Shown: in pieces, positions 43,034-51,044 of the stretch
Layout: each line of letters opens with the position of its first letter
Position numbering within the stretch: position 1 is the first letter of the stretch
Assembly: GCA_004557455.1 (NCBI GenBank)
Contig: SFDX01000031.1
Span: forward strand, 1-60,947
DNA from: Akkermansia muciniphila
Lineage (GTDB): Bacteria > Verrucomicrobiota > Verrucomicrobiia > Verrucomicrobiales > Akkermansiaceae
DNA: 60,947 nucleotides
Direction of reading: 5' to 3'
The notes under the pieces: model-generated
What the model was told of the DNA's origin: nothing
Seen by the model: the letters and a program-made list of their open reading frames with translations, nothing else
Databases searched by the model: none
Translations under genes and position numbers: made by a program

Positions 43034-43060
43034 AAATCAGATGTCGGTTCGTCGTTGGAT

Positions 43061-43510
43061 TCAGCGTACGCTCCAAGTGTGGATGGCGGGGTTGCACACA
43101 TCGTTGCAGAAACGGGCTGCAAGTGCTGCTTTGTCCCCCGTGCCGAATACATAGATGTTTTGCGTAATCGTCAGCCCGGTGATGGTGAAGGGCATGCCGT
43201 TGCGCCCGCGATAGTTGGTGAGGATGGCCTCTTTCTCCAAATCCAGCGCACCCTTCTTGATGCCGTAGGAAATGCAGAAGAGCTCGCCGCTCAGGGCCGG
43301 GGCGCCGCCCTCCTCCACTTTCTGGGAGATGGGGTCCACCAGCACGCGCCGCATGTAGTCCCGCGCCGCTTCCACATCGCCCTCGCACTCTACCGTGTAC
43401 AGGCGCGTGTGGTTATACGTCAGTTTGTCTGCAATGGGGGTATACAGCAGCTTGTTCGCATCCGTAGCCGACTGAAAGCGGCTGAAGACTTCCAATGTAA
43501 GTGTTGCCAT
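43061..43510 (-). CDS. PurS-like protein, extended
   Basis: The 149-residue product sits where purS belongs, between purC and purL. Residues about 30-62 (YNHTRLYTVECEGDVEAARDYMRRVLVDPISQ) have the PurS pattern of a strand, then a helix ending in the N/D-P-x-x-x motif. PurS itself is only 80-90 residues. The extra C-terminal half (NYRGRNGMPFTITGLTITQNIYVFG) is unfamiliar and could be a second PurS-like domain. PurS bridges PurQ and PurL. The call depends mainly on context. Confidence 0.6.
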   Translation of the reverse strand: MATLTLEVFSRFQSATDANKLLYTPIADKLTYNHTRLYTVECEGDVEAARDYMRRVLVDPISQKVEEGGAPALSGELFCISYGIKKGALDLEKEAILTNYRGRNGMPFTITGLTITQNIYVFGTGDKAALAARFCNDVCNPAIHTWSVR

Positions 43511-43516
43511 AAATGT

Positions 43517-43564
43517 AAAAAAGCCACCGTCAGCACGCGCTCCCGGCGCCGCGCAGGCGGTGGC
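43517..43564 (-). terminator. terminator between purC and purS-like gene
   Basis: On the minus strand GCCACCG (43558-43564) pairs with CGGTGGC (43523-43529) and is followed by T6. It lies 15 bases after the purC stop and may lower expression of purS-L-Q relative to purC, or act as an internal attenuator. Confidence 0.65.
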
Positions 43565-43579
43565 AGCTTGCGTTCCTCG

Positions 43580-44284
43580 TTACTTCTGCAGGCGGGACAG
43601 CACGTCGGCGTAGGCCTCCATAAAGCCACCCAAGCCCTGGCGGAAGCGGTCCTTGTCCATCTTCTTGCCGGTCTCCACATCCCACAGGCGGCAGGTGTCC
43701 GGCGAAATCTCGTCCGCCAGCACGATGACGCTCGGGTCCGTGGCCAAGCGGCCGAACTCGATCTTGAAGTCGATGAGGCGCAGGTTGGCCTTCAGGAAGA
43801 ACTCCTTGAGGGTGTCGTTGATGAGCAGGGCCATGCGCTTGATGTAGGCGGCTTCCTCCTCGGTGGCGGCACCCATCTCACGGGCGTAGTCGTCGTTGAT
43901 GAACGGGTCGCCCAGTGCATCGTCCTTGTAAGAGAACTCCACGATCGGCTTCTTGAACTGCGTGCCCTCCTTCACGCCCATGCGCTTAGAGAAGGAACCG
44001 GCGGCCACGTTGCGCACAATCACCTCCAGCGGCATGATGGACACCTTCTTTACCAGCAGATTGATGTCGTCCACATCGTCCACCAAATGGGTCTTCACGC
44101 CCTTGGCCTCCAGCATGCGGTAGATGATCAGGGTGATGGCCTTGTTGAATCGGCCCTTGTTTTCAAAGTCCTCCTTCTTCACGCCGTTGAACGCGGTCGC
44201 GGAGTCCTTGTACTCCATGCGCAGCACGTTGGGATCCTCCGTGGTATACAGTCGCTTGGCCTTGCCTTCGTAGATGGGTTCCAT
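43580..44284 (-). CDS. purC: PurC, SAICAR synthase
   Basis: A 234-residue enzyme that joins aspartate to CAIR with ATP. YEGKAKRLYTTEDPNVL, the EVIVRNVAAGSFSKRMG block, VEFSYKDDALGDP and IVLADEISPDTCRLWD are the family motifs. Start ATG 44284 fits homology; further upstream codons are inside the leader. It is the first gene of the pur cluster. Confidence 0.95.
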   Translation of the reverse strand: MEPIYEGKAKRLYTTEDPNVLRMEYKDSATAFNGVKKEDFENKGRFNKAITLIIYRMLEAKGVKTHLVDDVDDINLLVKKVSIMPLEVIVRNVAAGSFSKRMGVKEGTQFKKPIVEFSYKDDALGDPFINDDYAREMGAATEEEAAYIKRMALLINDTLKEFFLKANLRLIDFKIEFGRLATDPSVIVLADEISPDTCRLWDVETGKKMDKDRFRQGLGGFMEAYADVLSRLQK

Positions 44285-44320
44285 GTTCGATGATGGGGCC
44301 GGTGTTTGTGCCCCGAACGC

Positions 44321-44348
44321 ATTGTACCGCACCCACGCCGGATGTCAA
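44321..44348 (-). promoter_or_regulatory. purC promoter
   Basis: TTGACA (44343-44348), 16-base spacer, TACAAT (44321-44326) on the minus strand; leader of about 30 bases. Confidence 0.75.
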
Positions 44349-44531
44349 GCACAATGTGCCGCCCCACCCCACCCGAGACGCATTTTTCTGCGCAGAAACA
44401 GCCCACCCCCACTCCACCGCACTTCATCGAGACTCAACACGCGCAGCAGGCGAACCCGGGAACAGGTGGCTACCCGCAGGATTGACACCCACCGAATCTT
44501 TTCGCACACATACCCTGGAAGGCACTGAATC

Positions 44532-45563
44532 TTATGGCATGATAAGTTTCAGAAATCTGATCTTCCTCATGAAATAAACCAACAGCGCACACAGAACAAA
44601 CCACGGAACAGGGGCAATCAACATCATCATCAAGCCTGACATTCCACCGTCTATTCCACAGTAGTGGACAAAAAGGTCCGATATAAACATGTGAATTAAA
44701 TAAATCCCGAAGGTTGTTACGCGCAAAGCTGAAACCAGTTTGTTGAGTGTCGCACTTCGAGTAATCCACGACCAATCAGTATATCGGAAGAAAACAAAAA
44801 TGGCACATGAGTAAAGTAATGTGGTCAAGCCCTCAAACCTGTAAAAAAACTCATGAAACTGCATTGTACACAAACATGTAGGCAGGAAATAGCCAAGAAT
44901 TCCCAGAGCGTAAATCACTGTTCTGCTCTTTTTCGGAATATCCACAGAAGCCAATATCCAACCGAGCAAGGGATACATGATGAAACCGGCACTTATGGGC
45001 GAAAAAAGCCCTGCAGGAAAATTTACACCAAGAAATTGTCGAAGAAGGGGTGCAATTGAATATGAAAAACACGCATATACAATTAAATAGGAGAAAGCCC
45101 TAACCCGACGGGGCAAAAGAGACAAAACCGGTATAGAAAGATAAATAGCAAACAACGGCCAAAAGAACCAATAGACCGTCATGTAATTAACACCAAAAAT
45201 ATAATTAATAACACTGCGTACGCTAATCTGTTGATCCGGATGATAAATCAGGTAAAAGGGAAGAGCCGCAATCAATGACCACGCGAGGAAGGGAACAACA
45301 ATACGAAATGTACGCCTCTTAAAGTATTCTAAAGTACTGTAGCGACGTCGATAATCCATAAGCGTAGCACCCGAAATCATAAAAAAAACAGGCACTGCGT
45401 AAATATTGACAAAAGCGATAAAATGGCCGACCAACCAGTATTCACCTCCCCCCTCGCTACACATCACAGGCAGCGATGCGTGCAAACAAATCACGGAAAA
45501 AGCTGCCATTATGGACAGCAAATCGATGTACAACGTACTTTGTCTTGTATTAGTATTCATCAT
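44532..45563 (-). CDS. acyltransferase family 3 membrane protein
   Basis: A 343-residue polytopic protein of the OafA/NodX/WecH acyltransferase-3 family, which usually O-acetylates surface polysaccharides. About ten helices, the N-terminal IDLLSIMAAFSVICLHAS segment with the catalytic-type histidine, and RRRYSTLEYFKRRTFRIVVPFLAWS are typical. Clearly richer in A+T than its neighbours, with AT-rich flanks on both sides, so probably acquired horizontally. No partner genes; with gtrB it points to surface-glycan variation. Confidence 0.8.
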   Translation of the reverse strand: MMNTNTRQSTLYIDLLSIMAAFSVICLHASLPVMCSEGGGEYWLVGHFIAFVNIYAVPVFFMISGATLMDYRRRYSTLEYFKRRTFRIVVPFLAWSLIAALPFYLIYHPDQQISVRSVINYIFGVNYMTVYWFFWPLFAIYLSIPVLSLLPRRVRAFSYLIVYACFSYSIAPLLRQFLGVNFPAGLFSPISAGFIMYPLLGWILASVDIPKKSRTVIYALGILGYFLPTCLCTMQFHEFFYRFEGLTTLLYSCAIFVFFRYTDWSWITRSATLNKLVSALRVTTFGIYLIHMFISDLFVHYCGIDGGMSGLMMMLIAPVPWFVLCALLVYFMRKIRFLKLIMP

Positions 45564-45844
45564 AGAAATTAAATTTTATGACACCATCCTTCAAATCATT
45601 TAAAAAGTGCAAAGTCATCATCTCATCTTCGTTCCTTTTTGTCAATTCCTTTTTACGCGAACCTCATATTTTCTTCCAATAAAATCGCATGAAACTGCTT
45701 TCTCCGCAGGACCAGACGCAGAAAAAGCGGAGCGGTTCTGCGATGAGAGGAAGAAGAACACTGCGAAGACAAACCCATCAGTAAAGGTTACGAAAGCCCC
45801 CCGAATACAAGCAGAGAAAGGAAGGTCAGCGACTCTGCGGGAAC

Positions 45845-47113
45845 TCATGCGTCTTCGTTTTTGGCGGAAATCTCCTTCAAGACCTCGTCGAAGACGCGGG
45901 CTACTTCCGGATCCTTGCGAGAGCGTTCGTATGCCGACATACCGCATGCACCCTTTTTCGTATAATCGGCACCTCTCTCTAGGAGGAGTTTGATCACATC
46001 GGTGTACCCACGCGCCGTGACATGCCACAATACGGAAACACCATTTTTATCAACGCAATTAATATCAGCACCGGCATCCAACAAGGCACGAACAACGGTC
46101 ATCTCGTAATCCGGGGGTTCAACAGCCAGGAACAAGGGTGTTTTGTCCTCGTCATTCCTACAATTCGGGTCGACTCCGGCGCTGAGCATCATGTTAACGA
46201 CATCAAGGCTCCCCACATAAGAAGCGGTAAGAAGCACACGTTCCTTGGCACGTCTCCGTTGCTCGCCCTCGAGCCGGGAAAGAAGCAGCTTGATCAGATC
46301 CTTTTTGTTTCCCATCACCGTCCTTGCCGCCCACTCCAATGAGGCAGAGATATTGTCCACGGCTATTCCCTCCTTCAGCAGCAGATCGATCAGCTCGGCG
46401 TTGTTGTAATCAACAGCCTGCACCATGGCCGACATCCCATAACGATCCCTTGCATTGATATCCGCACCGTTTTCCAAGGCGCGCTTCACTCTGGCTATGT
46501 CCTGATACTGAACAGCCTGCAAAAATTCGTAATCAACGGGTGATAGGGACGGGGCATCTTCTATATCGAGCACAACTCCGGGAAGTGCCCCGGCTTCTTC
46601 CAGCAGGCGTATACATTCGGGGGCTCCCGGGTTATTCAGAAACTCGTCCTCGATCTCCGCAAAATCGTACGGGGTCTCAAGATCGTGCAGAGCGTGAACA
46701 TTAACATGAGCCCCCGCCTCCAGAAAAAGGCGGACACTCTCATGCGCGCCCTCCATGGCGGCAAGCATGAGGGGCGTGAATCCTTCATCATCACGCACAT
46801 TGACATCCGCGCCCGATTCGAGCAGGAATTTCGTTACATCTGACCTACACGGGTCACACAACATAAGTGGAGTGCAATTTTCCACGTCCCTTTGGTTGAC
46901 ATCGGCACCCGCGGCCACCAGCAATTTGAGCATCTCCAAATCATCCTCATCCCCGAACACCTTGAGGATCGGATAGGACACCCAATCTCTCTCCGACTGT
47001 TTTTCGATGGGCGCATTGACATCCGCCCCGGCGGCAATCATGCGTCGGGCCGTCTTCGTATCGCCGCGGGTAACGGCGTAGATAAATGATTTCTGTATTT
47101 CTGATGCAGTCAT
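45845..47113 (-). CDS. cytoplasmic ankyrin-repeat protein
   Basis: A 422-residue protein of ankyrin repeats with no signal peptide, starting MTASEIQKSFIYAVTRGDTKTARRM. At least eight repeats are visible, with motifs such as GADVNVRDDEGFTPLMLAAMEGAHE and GADINARDRYGMSAMVQA. The acidic composition and repeat spacing suggest a protein-binding scaffold; the partner is unknown. It begins 25 bases after pdxA and should share its transcript. A longer frame upstream is antisense-like within pdxA and was rejected. Confidence 0.8.
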   Translation of the reverse strand: MTASEIQKSFIYAVTRGDTKTARRMIAAGADVNAPIEKQSERDWVSYPILKVFGDEDDLEMLKLLVAAGADVNQRDVENCTPLMLCDPCRSDVTKFLLESGADVNVRDDEGFTPLMLAAMEGAHESVRLFLEAGAHVNVHALHDLETPYDFAEIEDEFLNNPGAPECIRLLEEAGALPGVVLDIEDAPSLSPVDYEFLQAVQYQDIARVKRALENGADINARDRYGMSAMVQAVDYNNAELIDLLLKEGIAVDNISASLEWAARTVMGNKKDLIKLLLSRLEGEQRRRAKERVLLTASYVGSLDVVNMMLSAGVDPNCRNDEDKTPLFLAVEPPDYEMTVVRALLDAGADINCVDKNGVSVLWHVTARGYTDVIKLLLERGADYTKKGACGMSAYERSRKDPEVARVFDEVLKEISAKNEDA

Positions 47114-47138
47114 TCGGTGATCTGAAATTGTCCGTCCC

Positions 47139-48005
47139 TCATCGCACGCTGCGGAGGGCGAGCTCGAAGGCGCGGAGGGTGCTGGATGGGTTGGCAAGGC
47201 CCCGACCGGCAATGGCGAAGGCGGTGCCGTGGTCCGGGCTGACACGGAGGCGAGGGAGACCGATGGTGGCGTTGACCGCGTTGTCAAAGTCCAGCAATTT
47301 GAGGGGGATGAGCCCCTGGTCGTGGTAGGGAGCGAGCACGGCATCGTAAATCCCCTCGGCGCAGTCACGGTAGACGCCATCCGGCACACAGGGCCCGGTG
47401 ATGCGGGCGTGGGGGAAGAGGGCTTGCAGGCGCGCAGCAGCGGGGGCAATGATGTCGATTTCCTCTCGCCCGAAAGCGCCGGATTCACCGTTGTGGGGGT
47501 TGAGTGCCGCGAGCGCGACGCGGGGGGAGTCCACCCCCGTGCGCTGCAGAAAGCGCACGAGCAGGCTGCCGATGCGCACCAGTTCATCCGCCGAGAGCAG
47601 GCGCGGCACGTCCGCCAAGGCCACATGAATGGTCGCGAGCGCCACGGTGATGCAGCGGCCCGTCAGGCACATGGCGTAATCCCGCACCCCCAAGCGGTCT
47701 GCGAAAAACTCGGTCTGCCCCGGGTAGGGGAAGCCCAAGCGGTGCAGGCCCTCCTTGCAGATGGGCGCGGTGACCACGGCATCGATTGCGCCGGTGCGCA
47801 GGGCCTCCGCCGCCAGCTCCAGGTGGTCCCAAGCGGCGCGGGCGGTGGCCTCGGTCGGCTGCCCGGGGGTACAATCCAGCGGCTGCCCCATCAGGCGATA
47901 CTCAGCGGCGGGATTCACGCGCTGCAGGGCCGCCCGAATCACCTCCGGGCCGATACCGGCTTGGTCTCCGAGCGTATATCCGATAACGGGTTGTTCGATA
48001 CTCAT
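47139..48005 (-). CDS. pdxA: PdxA, 4-hydroxythreonine-4-phosphate dehydrogenase
   Basis: A 288-residue enzyme of the DXP-dependent vitamin B6 pathway. GYTLGDQAGIGPEVI, LAALNPHNGESGAFG and PYHDQGLIPLKLL carry the substrate and metal residues, and IGLPRLRVSPDHGTAF ends the core. It is slightly shorter than the usual 320-330. It follows the small membrane-anchored gene by three bases. Confidence 0.93.
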   Translation of the reverse strand: MSIEQPVIGYTLGDQAGIGPEVIRAALQRVNPAAEYRLMGQPLDCTPGQPTEATARAAWDHLELAAEALRTGAIDAVVTAPICKEGLHRLGFPYPGQTEFFADRLGVRDYAMCLTGRCITVALATIHVALADVPRLLSADELVRIGSLLVRFLQRTGVDSPRVALAALNPHNGESGAFGREEIDIIAPAAARLQALFPHARITGPCVPDGVYRDCAEGIYDAVLAPYHDQGLIPLKLLDFDNAVNATIGLPRLRVSPDHGTAFAIAGRGLANPSSTLRAFELALRSVR

Positions 48006-48008
48006 AGC

Positions 48009-48245
48009 TTACACCTCCTCGGCTATTTCATCCACCTGTTGCTCCTGCTGCTTGACGGGAGCCGGGGGCGGAGTCTGCCGGGGCTTCTTGCGCGGGCGGT
48101 AGGAGCGGCGCGTGTTGATGTACTGGGAGTTCATGTCGCGCTCCTCAAAACGCAGGTCAGAGTTGGCACAAGCGTGGTACACCACCGTGCCCGTCACCGC
48201 GCACAGGGTCAGCAGCAACAAAAATGCCCCCAAGCAGGTTTTCAT
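48009..48245 (-). CDS. small anchored protein upstream of pdxA
   Basis: The 78-residue product has one N-terminal helix (TCLGAFLLLLTLCAVTGTVVYHAC) and a basic then Pro/Gln/Glu-rich tail. It may be anchored in the inner membrane. The start 48245 is supported by a promoter ending seven bases upstream. First gene of the unit leading to pdxA and the ankyrin gene. Function unknown. Confidence 0.6.
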   Translation of the reverse strand: MKTCLGAFLLLLTLCAVTGTVVYHACANSDLRFEERDMNSQYINTRRSYRPRKKPRQTPPPAPVKQQEQQVDEIAEEV

Positions 48246-48252
48246 CGGCGGT

Positions 48253-48281
48253 ATACTACCACAACCCACCCCGGGGGGCAA
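48253..48281 (-). promoter_or_regulatory. promoter of the pdxA unit
   Basis: TTGCCC (48276-48281), 17-base spacer, TAGTAT (48253-48258) on the minus strand, seven bases before the ATG at 48245. Confidence 0.55.
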
Positions 48282-48368
48282 GCGGAAAATGCGGCAGGGG
48301 CGGCAGAAAAGCGCCTGCTCCCCGGACGAACAGGGGGAGCAGGCGGTGCGGCGCATGCACAGCAAACC

Positions 48369-48680
48369 TCAGCGGCGGCAGTGCTTGTCGCGGTGGTGAG
48401 CATCGCGGTGATCGTGCCGTGCCCGATCGCAGATGTGGCAGTGGGCGTGGCGGCGGGCATGCTCCCGTGCGAGACGGGCGCGCTCGGCCTCCCGGTGGCG
48501 GCGCATCTCGGCTTCCCGGTCGCAGCAGTGCCGGACATCGCGGTGATCGCGCTCCTGCAGGCTCACCCGCACGTTCCCCACCTGCACGGCTACCTGTTTT
48601 TGGGCGGCATGGGATTCTGCGGACAGAACGGCGGCGGCCAGCACAGCGGCGGCCATGACTTTGGATATGATGTTTCTCAT
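48369..48680 (-). CDS. exported His/Arg/Cys-rich protein
   Basis: A 103-residue product with a signal peptide (NIISKVMAAAVLAAAVLSAESHA). The mature part is dominated by His, Arg, Asp, Glu and Cys: RDHRDVRHCCDREAEMRRHREAERARL, then HAHCHICDRARHDHRDAHHRDKHC. That content suggests binding of metal ions such as nickel, zinc or copper in the periplasm. No family is recognised. A 10-bp inverted repeat lies in its upstream region (48685-48694 with 48728-48737). Confidence 0.6.
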   Translation of the reverse strand: MRNIISKVMAAAVLAAAVLSAESHAAQKQVAVQVGNVRVSLQERDHRDVRHCCDREAEMRRHREAERARLAREHARRHAHCHICDRARHDHRDAHHRDKHCRR

Positions 48681-48804
48681 TGTCGTGTCTCTATGGTTGC
48701 GGGGCGGCTTCATTGCTGCCCTCACCGATAGAGACACCACAAACGCTCGTTTTGTTCAATTAAAGCAATAATTTTCTTAATAAATCTTTTTCTTAGCCTT
48801 AACT

Positions 48805-49710
48805 TTATTTCTTCTCAGGGGACGGAGCGGGCTGAACGCAGAACCAAATGGGCGTTACGCGGAAGCGCATGCGGCCGTCGTCATCGCGGAAGATGCCGGT
48901 GTACAGGTTGTAGATGTCGTACTGCTTGCCGTCCGGGTGGGCTTGATAGCCCACAAAGCAGGCCTCCACCACGGGGTAGACCACCCGCAGGTAGTCCAAG
49001 GCAGCCTCGCGTGCGGCATCTCCGTCCCCGGACACACCGGACAGGAGGATGGCCTTGCTGCTGCCGTTGCCATCGCCGCCGGAGTAAGTATCCGTATGCT
49101 TGGACACAAAGTCCGCGTGGCGTCCTGCAGCCTCCTGCACAGCAGCATCGCGCTCCCGCTTCTGCCCGGCACTCAGGTTATCCTCGCTCATAGGGTCAAT
49201 GCTCAGGAGGCTCTCCATGATACAGCAATCCTCCATCAGCATGTCGGTGAACGGCGAGCGGCGCACATAAAGCTGGTAGAGGAGCGGCACGGCATCGAGG
49301 TACTCCGTTGACAAGGCATTCATCGAAGCAGCGGCGGCCTTGCAGAGATCCGGCCCCAACGCCTTCGTCTCTTTCAGATGCGCCTCGGCAGCAGCCGCTA
49401 CCGCCTCATCCGGCAGAGTTTCAAACACGGCATAGGCAGCCTCCACGGTATCCAACCCGGCCATGAGGGCCTCGGCGGCGGCATCCGCATCTGCGAGTTT
49501 CTTCACACCGGCCACGGCATCGATGCCCTTGCGCATGGCCGCGCAGACCTTCTTAAGCTGCTCCTCAGCATGCTGAATTTCGGCAATCTCCCGCTGATTC
49601 TTCGGCTCGGCGGTGGGGGTGGTCGGTGCTTGTTCCCCCGCCCCGGCGGGGACGGACAACAGGGAGGCCGCCAAGGCAACGGCGGCCATATAGTTAATGG
49701 GTGTCTTCAT
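48805..49710 (-). CDS. exported protein of unknown function
   Basis: A 301-residue product with a signal peptide (MKTPINYMAAVALAASLLSVPAGA) and a helical alanine/glutamate-rich N-terminal half. The C-terminal part ends in RMRFRVTPIWFCVQPAPSPEKK. It overlaps the MscS gene stop by four bases, so the channel and this exported protein are translationally coupled. No family recognised. Confidence 0.7.
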   Translation of the reverse strand: MKTPINYMAAVALAASLLSVPAGAGEQAPTTPTAEPKNQREIAEIQHAEEQLKKVCAAMRKGIDAVAGVKKLADADAAAEALMAGLDTVEAAYAVFETLPDEAVAAAAEAHLKETKALGPDLCKAAAASMNALSTEYLDAVPLLYQLYVRRSPFTDMLMEDCCIMESLLSIDPMSEDNLSAGQKRERDAAVQEAAGRHADFVSKHTDTYSGGDGNGSSKAILLSGVSGDGDAAREAALDYLRVVYPVVEACFVGYQAHPDGKQYDIYNLYTGIFRDDDGRMRFRVTPIWFCVQPAPSPEKK

Positions 49711-50534
49711 GATTTTTGTTCGGGTTGAGCCGGCTCCACAATCAGCGAACGAGTGGGATACGGGATGGCAATCCCGGCCTCATCGAGCGCAGTTTGCAGG
49801 GCTGCGGCAAAGGAAAATCGGGCTTGGTGGTACACATCCCGTCGGCACCACACGCCCACCGTAAGCTCCAGGGCGCTGTCGCCGAAGGCCTCGAAGCGGC
49901 AGATGAGCTCCGGCTGCGTCTCCACCAGGGGCTCCGCCGCCGCTACGCGCTCCACCACGGCACGCACGCGGTGAATGTCCGTGCCGTAGGCCACGCCCAG
50001 GCTCAGGTCACAACGGCGCAGGGGCTCGCGGGTCAGGTTCACCACGGGGTTCTTGATGAGCATCTCGCAGGGGATGCGCACCAACGCGTTGTCATACTTG
50101 CGCAGGGTGATGGACAGCAGCTTGATACTCTCCACCACCCCCTCCTCGCCGCTCACGCGTATCGTGTCGCCCAGCCGCAGGCTGCGCTCGGAGACGATGA
50201 AAATGCCGCTGATGAGGTTGCTGAGCGTTGTTTGCGAGGCAAAGCCGATCGCCACGCCCACCACACCGGCCGCCCCCAGCAGGCTGACCACATCCACCCC
50301 CACCGCATGCAGGGCCTGCACCAAAAAGATCACCCACACCACCGTGCGCACCGCATGCTCCGCCAGCCGCAACACCTGCAGAGGCAACTTACCCGCCGAG
50401 CGCAGACGCCGGAACACGCCGCGCAGCCCCCTGTTCACCAGCCACCCCGCCGCCAAAAAGACCGCGAACAACATCCAGCCCACCGCACGCGGGTTGTCGA
50501 AAACGCATACAATCGCCTCCCAAGTTTCTCTCAT
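49707..50534 (-). CDS. mscS: MscS-family mechanosensitive channel
   Basis: A 275-residue small-conductance channel protecting against osmotic downshock. The pore helix GAAGVVGVAIGFASQTTLSNLISGIFI is followed by RSLRLGDTIRV and the beta domain with ITLRKYDNALVRIPCEMLIKNPVVNLT. Start ATG 50534 was preferred over 50603, because a TATTAT -10 box ends six bases before it and the longer form adds non-conserved residues. Together with mscL (32810-33220) the window holds both channel types. Confidence 0.88.
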   Translation of the reverse strand: MRETWEAIVCVFDNPRAVGWMLFAVFLAAGWLVNRGLRGVFRRLRSAGKLPLQVLRLAEHAVRTVVWVIFLVQALHAVGVDVVSLLGAAGVVGVAIGFASQTTLSNLISGIFIVSERSLRLGDTIRVSGEEGVVESIKLLSITLRKYDNALVRIPCEMLIKNPVVNLTREPLRRCDLSLGVAYGTDIHRVRAVVERVAAAEPLVETQPELICRFEAFGDSALELTVGVWCRRDVYHQARFSFAAALQTALDEAGIAIPYPTRSLIVEPAQPEQKS

Positions 50535-50726
50535 ACCCTCATAATACTCTAACTTCACGCCTCTGAACAGCGTTTTCTGCGCCACCCTCCCATTTTTTGA
50601 CATAGAAAGAAGAGCCTTGCAGACGTGAAGAGAGACTTCTCTCCGCCGTAATGATAGTGAGAGAGAGAGGTTGGGACGCGGAATTTGGCGGAGAAACGAT
50701 TTTTTTGCCCTTTTTTCAAAAAAGTC

Positions 50727-50781
50727 TTGACTTGAGAGTTAGTCAGTCCTAAAATCCTCCTGCAAACTTAGTTTAACCTAA
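50727..50781 (+). promoter_or_regulatory. feo promoter with two DtxR-like operators
   Basis: TTGACT (50727-50732), 17-base spacer, TAAAAT (50750-50755). Two palindromes of the form TTAG-N6-CTAA occur at 50739-50752 (TTAGTCAGTCCTAA, covering spacer and -10 start) and 50768-50781 (TTAGTTTAACCTAA, just past the expected start). They resemble half of the DtxR/IdeR/MntR box, so repression by a DtxR-type regulator with Fe(II) or Mn(II) is likely. Confidence 0.7.
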
Positions 50782-50789
50782 TACTTTTT

Positions 50790-51029
50790 ATGAACAGCGA
50801 GACACAGAAGAACCTGAGCACGGTGGCCATAGGGCATACGGCGCGGGTCTGCCGGGTACACGGGAGCGGCGCGCTGCGGCGCAGGCTGCTGGACATGGGG
50901 ATCACACGCGGCACGGAGATTACGCTACTGAAAGTTGCACCCTTGGGGGACCCGCTGGAGGTATCTCTGCGCGGGTTTACGCTTTCCCTTCGGCGCGCGG
51001 AGGCCGCGATGGTCGAGACAGAAAACTGA
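50790..51029 (+). CDS. feoA: FeoA
   Basis: A 79-residue SH3-like cytoplasmic protein that assists FeoB. LRRRLLDMGITRGTEITLLKVAPLGDPLEVSLRGFTLSLRRAEA is the complete FeoA core. It starts nine bases after the second operator, without a Shine-Dalgarno sequence, and precedes feoB by 15 bases. Confidence 0.95.
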   Translation: MNSETQKNLSTVAIGHTARVCRVHGSGALRRRLLDMGITRGTEITLLKVAPLGDPLEVSLRGFTLSLRRAEAAMVETEN

Positions 51030-51044
51030 AACCGAGACACACCC

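Noticed and set aside
45642..46028. Overlapping 128-codon frames on both strands next to the ankyrin gene
   Set aside because: They mirror each other and the end of the ankyrin gene, and have no start signals or family features.
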